Assembly: GCF_004138135.1 (NCBI RefSeq) | Contig: NZ_RYFD01000001.1 | Coordinates: forward strand, 1 to 64,000 | From: Candidatus Oscillochloris fontis | GTDB taxonomy: Bacteria; Chloroflexota; Chloroflexia; Chloroflexales; Chloroflexaceae | DNA: 64,000 nucleotides | Direction of reading: 5' to 3' | Shown: positions 15,879 through 24,037 of the stretch, piece by piece | Position numbering within the stretch: the first letter of the stretch is position 1 | Layout of the letters: each line of letters opens with the position of its first letter | Position numbers and translations under genes: made by a program | Notes under the pieces: model-generated | Database searches by the model: none | What the model saw: the letters and a program-made list of their open reading frames with translations, nothing else | What the model was told of the DNA's origin: nothing

Positions 15879-18242
15879 TTATTTCTGGTTCAAACTTCCA
15901 CCCAAACCAATCCCAATCTGATTGGCCAATTCGGGACGTACCGCGATATAAAAATCCGAAGAACCCAGCGGATAGCCCGGTTCACGGAAGATGAGGTAGT
16001 TCCAGATGCGGACGTGGATATGGCGATCCAGCGGCGTGCGCAAGAACTGGCCGAGCAGCGAGGTTGATTCGAGCGGCGCGTCACGCCATCCCGGGGCCAG
16101 CCGGTAGATCTGGTCTTCGGGGAACCACCAACGTAACGGGTAGCGCTGAATGACAAATCCATCCAGGAATTGCCGGTTCTGCGGGTTCTGGATCATATTC
16201 TCGTCGAGCAGCAGCACCGCCATGATCTCTTCAGCAGGTGGGGCGCTCAGATCGCCCCCAATCCGCTCGGCCTGGGCGAAGTCGCGCAGATACCAACTCC
16301 AGACCGTCTCGTTATCATAGAGGATCGGCATGGATAGCCCGTAGCCACGCCGCCGCGAAGCCTCTTCGAGTTTACGCACCACCCGCATCACATCGGGCGA
16401 GGTTTGGGTATAGACGAGCATTTCGCGGGGGATGTCGCCATTTTGGTAGGCGAGGCGGAAGGCGCTGCGGGCCGTGTAGAGGCCGCCCGTCACCGCAATA
16501 CAGGCCGCCAGCAGCGCAAGTGCCCAGCGCAGATTCCAGCGCAGCGCAAAGCCCGCCGTCAGCAGGGTGAGCAGGAGCAGGAGAAAGAGCAGCACCATCC
16601 AGGGCGGGATGAGCGACTGATCAATAAAGCTCATGATCGCCGTCATCAACACAAAGCAGAGGCTCACAATCAGGGTGAAGATGGCGATAAAACTGGCCAC
16701 CGCAGTTGGTGGGGGTAGCTCATCACCAGAACGCAGCCCGCGCAGACTGCGTTGCAACGCCCAGGCCGCCAGCAGCACCAGCGGCAGCGCGATATGGGTA
16801 GTCAGCCAGGGCATCTTCTCGCCCGCCCAGGTGTAGATGAAGGCCGCACCGAGTGACCACCAAGCGATCAGGCGGATGGCCCAATAAGCGCCGGCTTCAA
16901 CTTCACGCCGCAGATAGTCTATGAGCAAGAAGATCAGCCCAATCCCACCCCAGAGCAGCAACAATGGCTCGTAGATGATCAACTGGATGAGGTAGTAGTG
17001 AGCAGGTTGCCCGCCACGCTCAACATTGTGTTGAGCCAGCCAGTAGAGCAGCGAGCCGGTCGTGCCGCTGATGGTGCCGATCAGGTTGGTGAAGTAGGTG
17101 CTGAAGAAGAGTGCATAGATCGCCAGGAAGATTGCCAGCGCCACCACCCAGCGCCGATTCTGTGCCAACGAGGCATAGATCGCCACCAGCGGTTCCCCGC
17201 CTTCGTGGGCCGCCCGCCAGCGACTCTGCGCACCGCGCCCCCAGATCAGCCACCCCAACACCCCCAGCGTCCCCAGGCTCACCGCCAGCGCCGACAACAC
17301 TGCCGGATGCCCAAAAAAGAGCCACAGATCGTGCAGGTAGCGCCCCAGGTTCTCGATCAAGCCACGCCCTCCATCCGTATCCGAGCGGTTGCGGATGCGC
17401 AGCGCATAGGAATTATCTTCGGTCTCCAGCGGGTACCAGCCAAAGATCGGCCCAGGAGTATAGAGCATCGCCTGGGTTTGCGGATCGCGCTGGGCGGTGT
17501 GGCCACCATCCACCTTGGCCTCACCCGGCAGCACAAAGATCAGGCCGATCAGCAGCAAGCCCGCACCGAGCAGCAGCGCCACACCGGGCCGGTAGATGCG
17601 CCAGAGGAAGGTGAGAATGAGCGGCACGGCCATGATCAACAGGAAGAGGTAGCTCGTCTCCTGATTGACATACATGAGCGCGAAAGCAACCGCCCCCGTG
17701 TAGAGCCACAGCGGACGGCGGGTGCTGGTATAGCGCACAATCGCCGCAAAGACCAACATCTCGCACAGGAGCGAATAGATATCGTGGCGAATGAAGCGCC
17801 CGTAGTAGAGAAAGACCGGCGAGATGAGCAGATAGAGCGCCGCCAGCAGTGCCGCCAGCCGCCCCAATTCACGCCGAATGAGGTAGGGCGTGAGAGTCAG
17901 CGCACTCCCCGCCAAGGCCGCGCCCAAGCGGGCGGTCGTATCGTTATCGCCAAAGATCCAATACGCCAACGCCCCAATATTGTAGAGCAACGGCCCATGT
18001 AGCAGCGGATCGTGCATATAGCCACGCCCACTGAAGAGATACCATGAATAGGCCGCATGCAATGTCTCATCGTGGTGCAGAGCGCGATCACCCAACCCCC
18101 ACAGATGAGCCAACAACGCGAGAACCGCCAAACCCAGGTAGATCACCTGCTCAACACGCAATGAGCAAACCTGGGTCAGGCGGGGATTGGTACTATCTGC
18201 GGCTATAGCCGCCTGCGAACGGGGCAGATCGAGGCTTGACAT
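15879..18242 (-). CDS. Agl23-type (TIGR03663) membrane protein
   Basis: 787 residues, paralogue of the following gene without the NHL propeller. Motifs HHDETLHAAYSW near 56-67 and DPLLHGPLLY match the first luminal loop of PMT-like enzymes. About 12 hydrophobic segments fill residues 30-575, followed by a soluble domain starting near the QNGDIPREMLVYTQT block, which is also present in the paralogue. GAGG precedes the ATG. The two genes are probably an ancient tandem duplication working on the same or successive glycan steps. Confidence 0.82.
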   Translation of the reverse strand: MSSLDLPRSQAAIAADSTNPRLTQVCSLRVEQVIYLGLAVLALLAHLWGLGDRALHHDETLHAAYSWYLFSGRGYMHDPLLHGPLLYNIGALAYWIFGDNDTTARLGAALAGSALTLTPYLIRRELGRLAALLAALYLLISPVFLYYGRFIRHDIYSLLCEMLVFAAIVRYTSTRRPLWLYTGAVAFALMYVNQETSYLFLLIMAVPLILTFLWRIYRPGVALLLGAGLLLIGLIFVLPGEAKVDGGHTAQRDPQTQAMLYTPGPIFGWYPLETEDNSYALRIRNRSDTDGGRGLIENLGRYLHDLWLFFGHPAVLSALAVSLGTLGVLGWLIWGRGAQSRWRAAHEGGEPLVAIYASLAQNRRWVVALAIFLAIYALFFSTYFTNLIGTISGTTGSLLYWLAQHNVERGGQPAHYYLIQLIIYEPLLLLWGGIGLIFLLIDYLRREVEAGAYWAIRLIAWWSLGAAFIYTWAGEKMPWLTTHIALPLVLLAAWALQRSLRGLRSGDELPPPTAVASFIAIFTLIVSLCFVLMTAIMSFIDQSLIPPWMVLLFLLLLLTLLTAGFALRWNLRWALALLAACIAVTGGLYTARSAFRLAYQNGDIPREMLVYTQTSPDVMRVVRKLEEASRRRGYGLSMPILYDNETVWSWYLRDFAQAERIGGDLSAPPAEEIMAVLLLDENMIQNPQNRQFLDGFVIQRYPLRWWFPEDQIYRLAPGWRDAPLESTSLLGQFLRTPLDRHIHVRIWNYLIFREPGYPLGSSDFYIAVRPELANQIGIGLGGSLNQK

Positions 18243-18351
18243 GAATCCTCGGTGTGCAGGGTTGCGATTCGGCGATTCCGCAGCATATTGTACACGAACT
18301 ATTCAATATACGTGGGGTAAACGAAGGGTTCACTCCTACGCGGAATCTCTT

Positions 18352-18434
18352 TTTGACGCGAAGACGCGAAGACGCGAAGGGTGCGCTTGCTTACGCAGTT
18401 AAAAGCTTTGCGCCTTGGCGTCTTTGCGTCAAAA
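18352..18434. repeat. TTGACGC/GCGTCAA inverted-repeat element (copy 1)
   Basis: About 83 bp bounded by TTTTGACGC...GCGTCAAAA with internal repeats of GAAGACGC and their complements. The core is shared with copies at 25908-25987 and with the interior of the two 134-bp elements at 35992 and 40400. It lies between the surface-protein gene and the Agl23-like genes. Nothing else is seen in this gap. Confidence 0.75.
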
Positions 18435-18458
18435 TCTGGACTCTAGGTGAATGAGCAT

Positions 18459-20297
18459 CTATTCAACCGTAAACCGGATGGTATACGAGACGTCGTTATT
18501 GACCTTATCGTTCTGGGAGCTACGGGCGGCCATGGTGTAAAGCCCGCGTTGGGCGCTGGCTGGAGCAATCCACGTCCATCGCACCACCCCATCGCGATCC
18601 GCAATCAGTTCGCGGTCGAAGCGGATGATTGTCCCATCGGGCTGATTGAGCCAGTAGCCAACCCGCTCATCCTTCTCATAGCCACTCGCGGTAAAGGTGA
18701 AGGTGGTACCGGGAGCGCCGCGCTCCGGGTTCACCGAAGCCCCCGGCCCACTGGGGGCTTCGGCATTCATGATCGTAAAGGGGATGACCCGCTGCACCCG
18801 CGACGACTCGCCCAGCGCGACGGCCTGCCACTGGCCACCGAGGGCATCTTTAGGCGCGGTCCATGTCCACGTCACCCGGTTATTGTTATCGCTATTCTTC
18901 GGCTCCGGGCCATCCACACTACGCCCATTGGGATCAACAAACCAGAAGAAGACCTTCTCGTAGTCATCCAAAAACCCTTCGGCGCTGAAGGTGAAGGTGG
19001 TACCGGGCGGGCCACTGCTGGGTGTGACCCGCGAACTCGGATCAGCCGCCTGCACGGTGAAGGTTGCCTGGGCACTGCGCCGCGAATCATCACCGCGCAC
19101 CGTCATTGTCCACACGCCCGCCAGCGCATTTTGCGGCACCTGATACTCCCAACTGGCTGCGCCCTGGCTGTTGGCACCGATCTTCGTCTCACTATGCACC
19201 GGCAGACCATCAGGACGAGTGGCCCAATAGCTCAGTTTCTCATCGGCAGCAAAGCCACTCGCCTCAACCCTGATCGTATCACCGGGGCGCACGTTGCTGT
19301 TGCTCAGGCGCACCTGCACCACGTTGGGATCGGGCGGGGTTGCATTCGTACCGCCCACCGTAAAGGGCAACACCACCTGGATCTGACTATCCTGGCCTTT
19401 CGTCACCGCCTGCCACATGCCACTCGGCGCATCGCTCGGTGCCGTCCATGTCCACGTCACCACCCCCTGAAGATTGGCGCGCAGGTAGGGGGTTGCCGCA
19501 ACCGAACTCCCATCGGGGCGCGTGAGCCAACTCCCGGCCTCTTCTTCCGGGTTCAAGCCGCCCACCACCACCGTAAAGGTGGTTCCGGGCGGGCCAGCCG
19601 CCGGTTGCACCGAGCGACTGGGGCCAGCCTGTGGCTCGCCGGTGATTACAAAGCCAACACTCACCTGGCGCCCGCTATCGAGGCCGCGCAGAGTAGCCTG
19701 CCACTGGCCAAGTTGGGCATCGCGCGGCGCAGCCCAGAGCCAACTGGTTGAGCCGTTGTTGTCGGCGTAGGCGCGGAACTCCTCACCGGGTACGAAATCG
19801 CGGCTGCGCCCATCGGGTTGGGTGAGCCACGCGCCTAAACGCTCGCCCGGTACCATCCCACCCATGGTAAAGCTGAAGGTAGTACCACGCGGGCCACTAC
19901 TGGGCGTGACACTGGCAGGTAAGACCACAGCGGGCACATCCACCAACGTGAAGGAGATCTCCACCCGCTGGTCGCTATCCGTCCCGAAGGCGGTCATCGT
20001 CCACTGACCATTCCGCATTCCAGCCTCCACATCCCACGACCAGACGACGCTACCGTCCGTCTCGGCCTTGAGTGAGGGGTAACGCGGATAGCTGCGGCCA
20101 TCAGGGCCGGTGGCCCAAAAGTGTACCCACTCGTGGGCGGTAAAGCCCGTGGCGGTGAAGTGGAAGCGCGTACCAAGACCACCCGCACTCGGTGTCACCG
20201 TACCACCTGCGGCACGTACTGGTGCGACCGCCAGCAAACTCCCGATCAGCGCCACGAGGGCAATCACGGGCAGAAGGGATATATAACGTTTAGCCAT
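18459..20297 (-). CDS. Secreted protein with six Ig-like repeats
   Basis: 612 residues. A signal peptide of about 30 residues ends at VAPVRAA. The rest is six repeats of about 90-95 residues. Each begins V-x-P-x-x-G-x-x-G-T-x-F-x-F, contains W-x-x-x-P-D-G-R, then W-x-W-x-x-P-x-x-A, G-x-W-x-x-x-x-x-G-x-D-S and a final FTV strand. This is a beta-sandwich repeat pattern I recognise only as a Chloroflexi-type surface module. No anchor or membrane segment is present, so the protein is secreted or held by interactions. It precedes the Agl23-like genes on the same strand and could be a glycosylation substrate (inference). Confidence 0.75.
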   Translation of the reverse strand: MAKRYISLLPVIALVALIGSLLAVAPVRAAGGTVTPSAGGLGTRFHFTATGFTAHEWVHFWATGPDGRSYPRYPSLKAETDGSVVWSWDVEAGMRNGQWTMTAFGTDSDQRVEISFTLVDVPAVVLPASVTPSSGPRGTTFSFTMGGMVPGERLGAWLTQPDGRSRDFVPGEEFRAYADNNGSTSWLWAAPRDAQLGQWQATLRGLDSGRQVSVGFVITGEPQAGPSRSVQPAAGPPGTTFTVVVGGLNPEEEAGSWLTRPDGSSVAATPYLRANLQGVVTWTWTAPSDAPSGMWQAVTKGQDSQIQVVLPFTVGGTNATPPDPNVVQVRLSNSNVRPGDTIRVEASGFAADEKLSYWATRPDGLPVHSETKIGANSQGAASWEYQVPQNALAGVWTMTVRGDDSRRSAQATFTVQAADPSSRVTPSSGPPGTTFTFSAEGFLDDYEKVFFWFVDPNGRSVDGPEPKNSDNNNRVTWTWTAPKDALGGQWQAVALGESSRVQRVIPFTIMNAEAPSGPGASVNPERGAPGTTFTFTASGYEKDERVGYWLNQPDGTIIRFDRELIADRDGVVRWTWIAPASAQRGLYTMAARSSQNDKVNNDVSYTIRFTVE

Positions 20298-20303
20298 TCA
20301 ATC

Positions 20304-20377
20304 CTCACACAACTGTCACAATGAAACCACTCCCACACAATTGACGAAAACCCTTTGCATGTTCCCACACAATTGAC
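20304..20377. promoter_or_regulatory. Three direct repeats CCCACACAATTGAC
   Basis: Two perfect copies of CCCACACAATTGAC (20332-20345 and 20364-20377, 32 bp apart, about three helical turns) and a weaker one (CTCACACAACTGTC, 20304-20317, 11 of 14 matching). They sit in the divergent region between the surface-protein gene and the rsbW-like gene, and look like an operator array. A TATACT hexamer for the rightward unit lies at 20412-20417. Confidence 0.55.
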
Positions 20378-20457
20378 TCGGAGGCAAGAGCGATTTGGTT
20401 CACTGATGCAGTATACTCTCTACTATACCCGTGTACCGACACGCACCACGGATCACC

Positions 20458-20877
20458 ATGATGCAACACACCATCGAAGTACCCGCCGAATGGTCGAGTA
20501 TTGCAACCCTCATGGCCTTCACCGATCAGATTGAGGCTGACCTAGGGTTGACGGCTGATCAGAGCTATTTGTTGCGCTTAGTGATCGAAGAGATCGCCAC
20601 CAATATTATCAAATATGGCTACTGTGAGCAGGGTTGTGGCCGGATAGAATTGCAGTGCTGCTACGAACAAGACACGTTGCGGATCACTATTCGGGATCAT
20701 GGGACTCCGTTTGATCCTCGCGACCATCCCGACCCCGATATAAGCACTGATGTAGTGGACGAGCGTCAGGTGGGGGGATTGGGGCTTTACTTCGTCCGTG
20801 AATTCGCAGATCAGATCTCCTATCACCACGATGAAACCAGTGGATGGAACGAATTGATCGTGATCAAAGGGCCATAA
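20458..20877 (+). CDS. RsbW-type anti-sigma factor / serine kinase
   Basis: 139-residue GHKL ATPase. N-box VIEEIATNIIKYGY (Glu44/Glu45, Asn49), G1 IRDHGTPFDP (Asp80) and G2 GGLGLYFVREFAD (from 106) are intact, so it should bind ATP. In the partner-switching pathway such proteins bind a sigma factor or other client and phosphorylate a STAS antagonist. The start is the double ATG; an upstream GTG at 20431 would add nine residues. It is 4 bp ahead of the RsbU-like phosphatase gene, with the STAS gene next. Confidence 0.9.
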   Translation: MMQHTIEVPAEWSSIATLMAFTDQIEADLGLTADQSYLLRLVIEEIATNIIKYGYCEQGCGRIELQCCYEQDTLRITIRDHGTPFDPRDHPDPDISTDVVDERQVGGLGLYFVREFADQISYHHDETSGWNELIVIKGP

Positions 20878-20881
20878 ATCA

Positions 20882-22153
20882 ATGTTGCAAGATCTCCTCC
20901 GCACGATTCCCTGGTTCATGCACCTTGACGCCGCACAGCTTGACTCGATGGTCACCAGTATGGAACAGCGTCACCTTGCTGCGGGCGACATGCTCTTCCA
21001 TCATGGAGAAGAGAGCTACGACTGTTTCATCATCATCGAAGGCTCGGTCGAGGTCTTAATCTTCGTCAATGGTACCGAGCACCGTCTGGAGGTCTACAAC
21101 GCCGGTGATATTGTGGGGGAGATGGCCCTGATTGATCGCAGCCCGCGTTCAGCGAGCGTGCGGGCGATCAGTGCCTGCCACCTTGTTGTCATCACCGAAG
21201 TGGAATTCAAGACCATGATCGGTGCCAACCCGGAGTTGGCCATGCGGGTGCTACGCAACAGTACCACGCGGGTGCGCAACACCAACCAGCGCATGATCAG
21301 TGATCTCGAACGTAAAAATAATGAACTGCTCAAAGCCTACCAGCAACTCAAAGCGGCCCAGAACGATCTCATCCGCCTGAATCGGATGGAGCAAGAGATG
21401 GCCGTGGCGCGCCAGATTCAAGAATCATTCCTACCGCGTCAACTCCCCCAACTCCCTGGTTGGGAGATCGGAGCTTACAGCCGGGGTGCCCAGGCGGTGG
21501 GGGGCGATTTCTATGACTGCATCGAACTGAGTGATGGACGCATCGGCTTGGTGGTGGCCGACGCTTGCGGCAAGGGGGTCACCGCCGCACTCTTTGTGGC
21601 GCTCAGCCGCTCGTTGCTGCGGGCCGCCTCCCAAGCGCCGTGGATCTTCCAGGGTGGGGCGGTACTGGATGCCGAGAGTATCCTCACCGGGGCACTCTGG
21701 TTGGTGAATGACTACATCTGCCGCGAACATGGCGACAACAACATGTTCGTCACGCTCTTCTATGCCGTGCTCGACCCCAAGAATGGCGATCTGGTCTATG
21801 TGAATGCCGGCCACAACCCGCCGCTGCTGCTTGATGCTCAGTGCGAGAACCTGTATGAACTGCCGGAAGCCACGCTGCCCATCGGCATCATGGCCAACCA
21901 GACCTTTCCATCGCAGCGCACCTGTGTCGAGCCGGGCTACCGGCTGATTCTCTTTAGCGATGGCATCACCGAGGCCATGAATTCGGCTGGGCAACCCTTT
22001 AGCGATGATCGCTTCCATGATGTGCTGCGCGAAGATGGCTACTTAGGGGCACAGAATCTTGTCTCCATGATTATTGCCCAAGTGGACGCTTATGCCGAAG
22101 GGGCACCCCAGGCTGATGACATGACACTCATGATCATTACCCGCGAGGCATAG
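20882..22153 (+). CDS. cNMP-binding, RsbU/SpoIIE-type PP2C phosphatase
   Basis: 423 residues. A cyclic-nucleotide-binding-type domain (about 10-125, with GDIVGEMALIDRSPRSASV as the phosphate-binding cassette) is followed by a coiled coil (about 138-178) and a PPM/SpoIIE phosphatase (185-423). Metal residues are visible in GGDFYD (Asp209, Asp212), VVADACGKG (Asp227) and the final ADDMTL. Expected role: dephosphorylate the STAS protein and thereby reset the RsbW-like kinase. The cassette contains the R-S-A-S-V type sequence of true cNMP binders, so a cyclic nucleotide input is plausible. Confidence 0.9.
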   Translation: MLQDLLRTIPWFMHLDAAQLDSMVTSMEQRHLAAGDMLFHHGEESYDCFIIIEGSVEVLIFVNGTEHRLEVYNAGDIVGEMALIDRSPRSASVRAISACHLVVITEVEFKTMIGANPELAMRVLRNSTTRVRNTNQRMISDLERKNNELLKAYQQLKAAQNDLIRLNRMEQEMAVARQIQESFLPRQLPQLPGWEIGAYSRGAQAVGGDFYDCIELSDGRIGLVVADACGKGVTAALFVALSRSLLRAASQAPWIFQGGAVLDAESILTGALWLVNDYICREHGDNNMFVTLFYAVLDPKNGDLVYVNAGHNPPLLLDAQCENLYELPEATLPIGIMANQTFPSQRTCVEPGYRLILFSDGITEAMNSAGQPFSDDRFHDVLREDGYLGAQNLVSMIIAQVDAYAEGAPQADDMTLMIITREA

Positions 22154-22231
22154 ACACAAGGGCACATGCTATAATAGAAACCCTGAAAGCTCCGCTGCGC
22201 TGCACCCTTGATGTGGAAAGGGGTCTCTCCC

Positions 22232-22567
22232 GTGAATGTAGAGCACATTGACGATGTTCTGGTAATTGCGTTACCTGCCCGCCTTGATGCTGTGGGAGTT
22301 GCTGCGATCGAAAACAACCTGAAAGAGATCGTCACTAACCACAAGGGCAAGGTGATTGCCGACATGAGCCATGTGGATTTTGTGGCCAGCCTTGCCTTGC
22401 GGATGCTGCTCACCAACCTGAAGGCGGTTCAGCCCTTGGGTGGCGATCTCCGCTTGGCTGGATTGCAGCCCCAAATTGCCGAGATCTTCCGCAAGAGCCG
22501 CTTTGATACACTCTTTAAGATCTACCCGGATCAGGAATCGGCACTGGTATCCTACCGTTCAGTATAG
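22232..22567 (+). CDS. STAS-domain anti-sigma factor antagonist (RsbV-like)
   Basis: 111 residues, single STAS domain. The phospho-site region reads DMSHVDFVASLALRML; Ser53 aligns with the first serine of the canonical D-S-S-G, while the second serine position is Leu54 and the Gly is Ala55. I choose the GTG at 22232 because GGAAAGGGG lies 8 nt upstream; earlier TTG/ATG codons give an unlikely extension. With the kinase and phosphatase it completes a partner-switching set, whose sigma factor is not in the window. Confidence 0.85.
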   Translation: MNVEHIDDVLVIALPARLDAVGVAAIENNLKEIVTNHKGKVIADMSHVDFVASLALRMLLTNLKAVQPLGGDLRLAGLQPQIAEIFRKSRFDTLFKIYPDQESALVSYRSV

Positions 22568-22658
22568 CAACGGGTCGGAGCAATAGTTGTGTAGAGGGGC
22601 GGCATGGGCCGCCCTTACGTGTTGATCTTTATAGACCAAGACTTAGGGAGTATTCACC

Positions 22659-23075
22659 GTGTCTAGAGTGGCACATTGCCCGCGAAGTTCTTCCATCTAT
22701 TCTATCGCAGCGATACTAGGGATCTGCATGCTGCTGGTTGGCTGTACCCTGCCGGAACCGCCACCGCGCAATCTGCCCACCCTCCCCGCTGTGCTCGATA
22801 TTATTCCTGCCCCGACGCTCGATATTGATGCCACGGCGACGGCCTATGCGAGTGAGGTACGCCCCTCCGCAACCGCTGCGGCCCTCTACACTGTGCAGGC
22901 AGGCGATACACTGAGCGGCTTGGCCGAGCGCTTCAACACTAGTGTTGAGGCGCTGGCTGCCGCCAACGGAATCACCGATCCCAACTCACTTCAGCCCGGC
23001 CATACGTTGATCATCCCGTCGTTATTGCGCACGCCGGTACCGGCCACCGCCACCCCAACCATTTCGACCCCGTAG
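22659..23075 (+). CDS. LysM-domain lipoprotein
   Basis: 138 residues. Lipoprotein signal with lipobox LLVGC (Cys29), a Pro/Thr-rich linker, and one LysM domain (about 76-121, YTVQAGDTLSGLAERFN to GHTLIIP) for peptidoglycan or chitin-like glycan binding. GTG start. The TAG stop is within the sequence GTAGAGCCGC that matches the flank of the adjacent MITE. Probably an envelope-associated binding protein. Confidence 0.85.
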   Translation: MSRVAHCPRSSSIYSIAAILGICMLLVGCTLPEPPPRNLPTLPAVLDIIPAPTLDIDATATAYASEVRPSATAAALYTVQAGDTLSGLAERFNTSVEALAAANGITDPNSLQPGHTLIIPSLLRTPVPATATPTISTP

Positions 23076-23083
23076 AGCCGCAC

Positions 23084-23233
23084 AGGGCATGTGCAAAGTC
23101 ACCTCCGGTGGGGGTTCGGGGGCGGCTTCGCCGCCCCCGAAGATCTTTTTTGTTGTTTTTTGGCGGCTTCGCCGCCAAAAAACAACAAAAATTGGGGTTT
23201 GGGGCGCAGCCCCAATGACTTTGCACATGCCCT
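23084..23233. mobile_element. TIR-17 MITE, 150-bp copy
   Basis: Perfect 17-bp terminal inverted repeats AGGGCATGTGCAAAGTC / GACTTTGCACATGCCCT. The interior is a nest of hairpins (GGCGGC-TTC-GCCGCC types with A and T tracts). It has no coding capacity. Flanks GTAGAGCCGCAC and GTAGAGACGCAA form an imperfect 12-bp direct repeat (10 of 12). The copy near 53.3 kb has a perfect 11-bp flanking repeat. Confidence 0.8.
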
Positions 23234-23253
23234 GTAGAGACGCAAAATCCGTC

Positions 23254-23282
23254 TTGACACCCCCGAAAAAACTCGTTATAGT
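23254..23282 (+). promoter_or_regulatory. Consensus promoter of a 14-codon mini-gene
   Basis: TTGACA, 17-bp spacer, TATAGT: the best sigma-70 match in the window. Transcription should begin near 23290, about 45 nt before the mini-gene start. Confidence 0.75.
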
Positions 23283-23336
23283 ACCTATGTCGGCACATTC
23301 AACACATGCCATACAGGCACGAAGGAGGTGATGCCC

Positions 23337-23381
23337 ATGAATAGTAAGCGTATGGGTGTCACCGCTGGTGAGGCTCATTAA
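23337..23381 (+). CDS. 14-residue mini-gene (leader peptide candidate)
   Basis: Reads MNSKRMGVTAGEAH then TAA. A near-perfect Shine-Dalgarno (AAGGAGGTG) lies 8 nt before the ATG and a consensus promoter further upstream; both are stronger than for most genes here. The second half of the frame forms the 5' arm of a 16-bp hairpin with sequence after the stop (23355-23370 with 23389-23404). Ribosome movement on the frame would therefore decide whether the hairpin forms. A 30-bp perfect palindrome follows. No peptide family is recognised. It could be a regulatory leader, a tiny functional peptide, or an RNA whose SD has another use. Confidence 0.5.
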   Translation: MNSKRMGVTAGEAH

Positions 23382-23404
23382 GATCCGCCACCAACGGTGA
23401 CGCC
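23355..23404 (+). promoter_or_regulatory. Hairpin spanning the mini-gene stop codon
   Basis: Arms GGTGTCACCGCTGGTG and CACCAACGGTGACGCC pair over 16 positions with one mismatch and one G-U, around an 18-nt loop holding the TAA. The 5' arm is coding sequence. Confidence 0.6.
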
Positions 23405-23416
23405 CGATCCCTTCTC

Positions 23417-23446
23417 AAAGGCTCCTGCCATATGGCAGGAGCCTTT
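23417..23446. terminator. 30-bp perfect palindrome, probable terminator
   Basis: AAAGGCTCCTGCCAT followed immediately by its exact complement, giving a 15-bp stem ending in a short CCTTT. It lies after the mini-gene hairpin; its last two bases are the first bases of the next promoter's -35. Lack of a long T-run makes it a weak intrinsic terminator; it could also be a protein-binding site. Confidence 0.5.
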
Positions 23447-23474
23447 GACATGCCTGCATTGGCTGCGGTACTAT
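23445..23474 (+). promoter_or_regulatory. Promoter of the YbjN gene
   Basis: TTGACA, 18-bp spacer, TACTAT. The -35 starts inside the end of the 30-bp palindrome, so binding at the palindrome could block it. Confidence 0.65.
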
Positions 23475-23551
23475 GGGCATATGATGGAATGTGGCACACG
23501 CCACGCACCAATCTCGACATCCTGCGTCAACGCTATGCAAAGGAGCTGGCG

Positions 23552-24037
23552 ATGGGCGATTCATCAGCGGAGCCTTCTACCGGGCCGAACGCCCTGGCAA
23601 CCTTGGCGACCTTCCTGACCGCCGACGGATGGCGACCACAACGGATCGTGGGCCGACGGGCGTTTGCGTTGACCTATGTGGGCGAGCATGGAAACATCAC
23701 CTGTTTGGCCGAATTGCGTACCGAGGCACAGCAACTGATCTGCTATGCGCTGGCCCCTTTGGTGGTGCCTCCGGCAACCATGGCGGCAGCGGCTGAGTTT
23801 TTGATGCGCGCCAATTATGGTACCTACATCGGGAACTTCGAGTTAGACTATCGGAGCGGGGAGGTGCGCTGTAAGTCGAGTATTGACTTTGAGGGTGAGA
23901 TTCTCACCGAGCGCCTGATTCGGAATACCATCTACCCCGCAGTTCGACTGATGGACACCTACCTCCCCGGCCTCGTGCGGGTGATCACCAAGGGGATTGC
24001 CCCGCGTGAGGCCATCAACGAGATTGAGCAGTCATGA
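23552..24037 (+). CDS. YbjN-domain protein
   Basis: 161 residues with a YbjN-type sensory-transduction-regulator fold: FLTADGWRPQR, then a hydrophobic beta core, MRANYGTYIGNFELDYRSGE and the C-terminal helix NTIYPAVRLMDTYLPGL. I choose the ATG with AGGAG 6 nt upstream; earlier in-frame ATGs at 23432, 23450 and 23489 lie inside or too close to the promoter and palindrome. YbjN in E. coli affects motility and stress; chaperone-like roles are proposed for relatives. The stop overlaps the start of the dehydratase gene by 4 bp. Confidence 0.8.
   Translation: MGDSSAEPSTGPNALATLATFLTADGWRPQRIVGRRAFALTYVGEHGNITCLAELRTEAQQLICYALAPLVVPPATMAAAAEFLMRANYGTYIGNFELDYRSGEVRCKSSIDFEGEILTERLIRNTIYPAVRLMDTYLPGLVRVITKGIAPREAINEIEQS

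Noticed and set aside
16998-18002. 334-codon plus-strand open frame across the second Agl23-like gene
   Set aside because: Its composition (Gln/Arg/His-rich, no hydrophobic core) is that of a complement of a membrane-protein gene.
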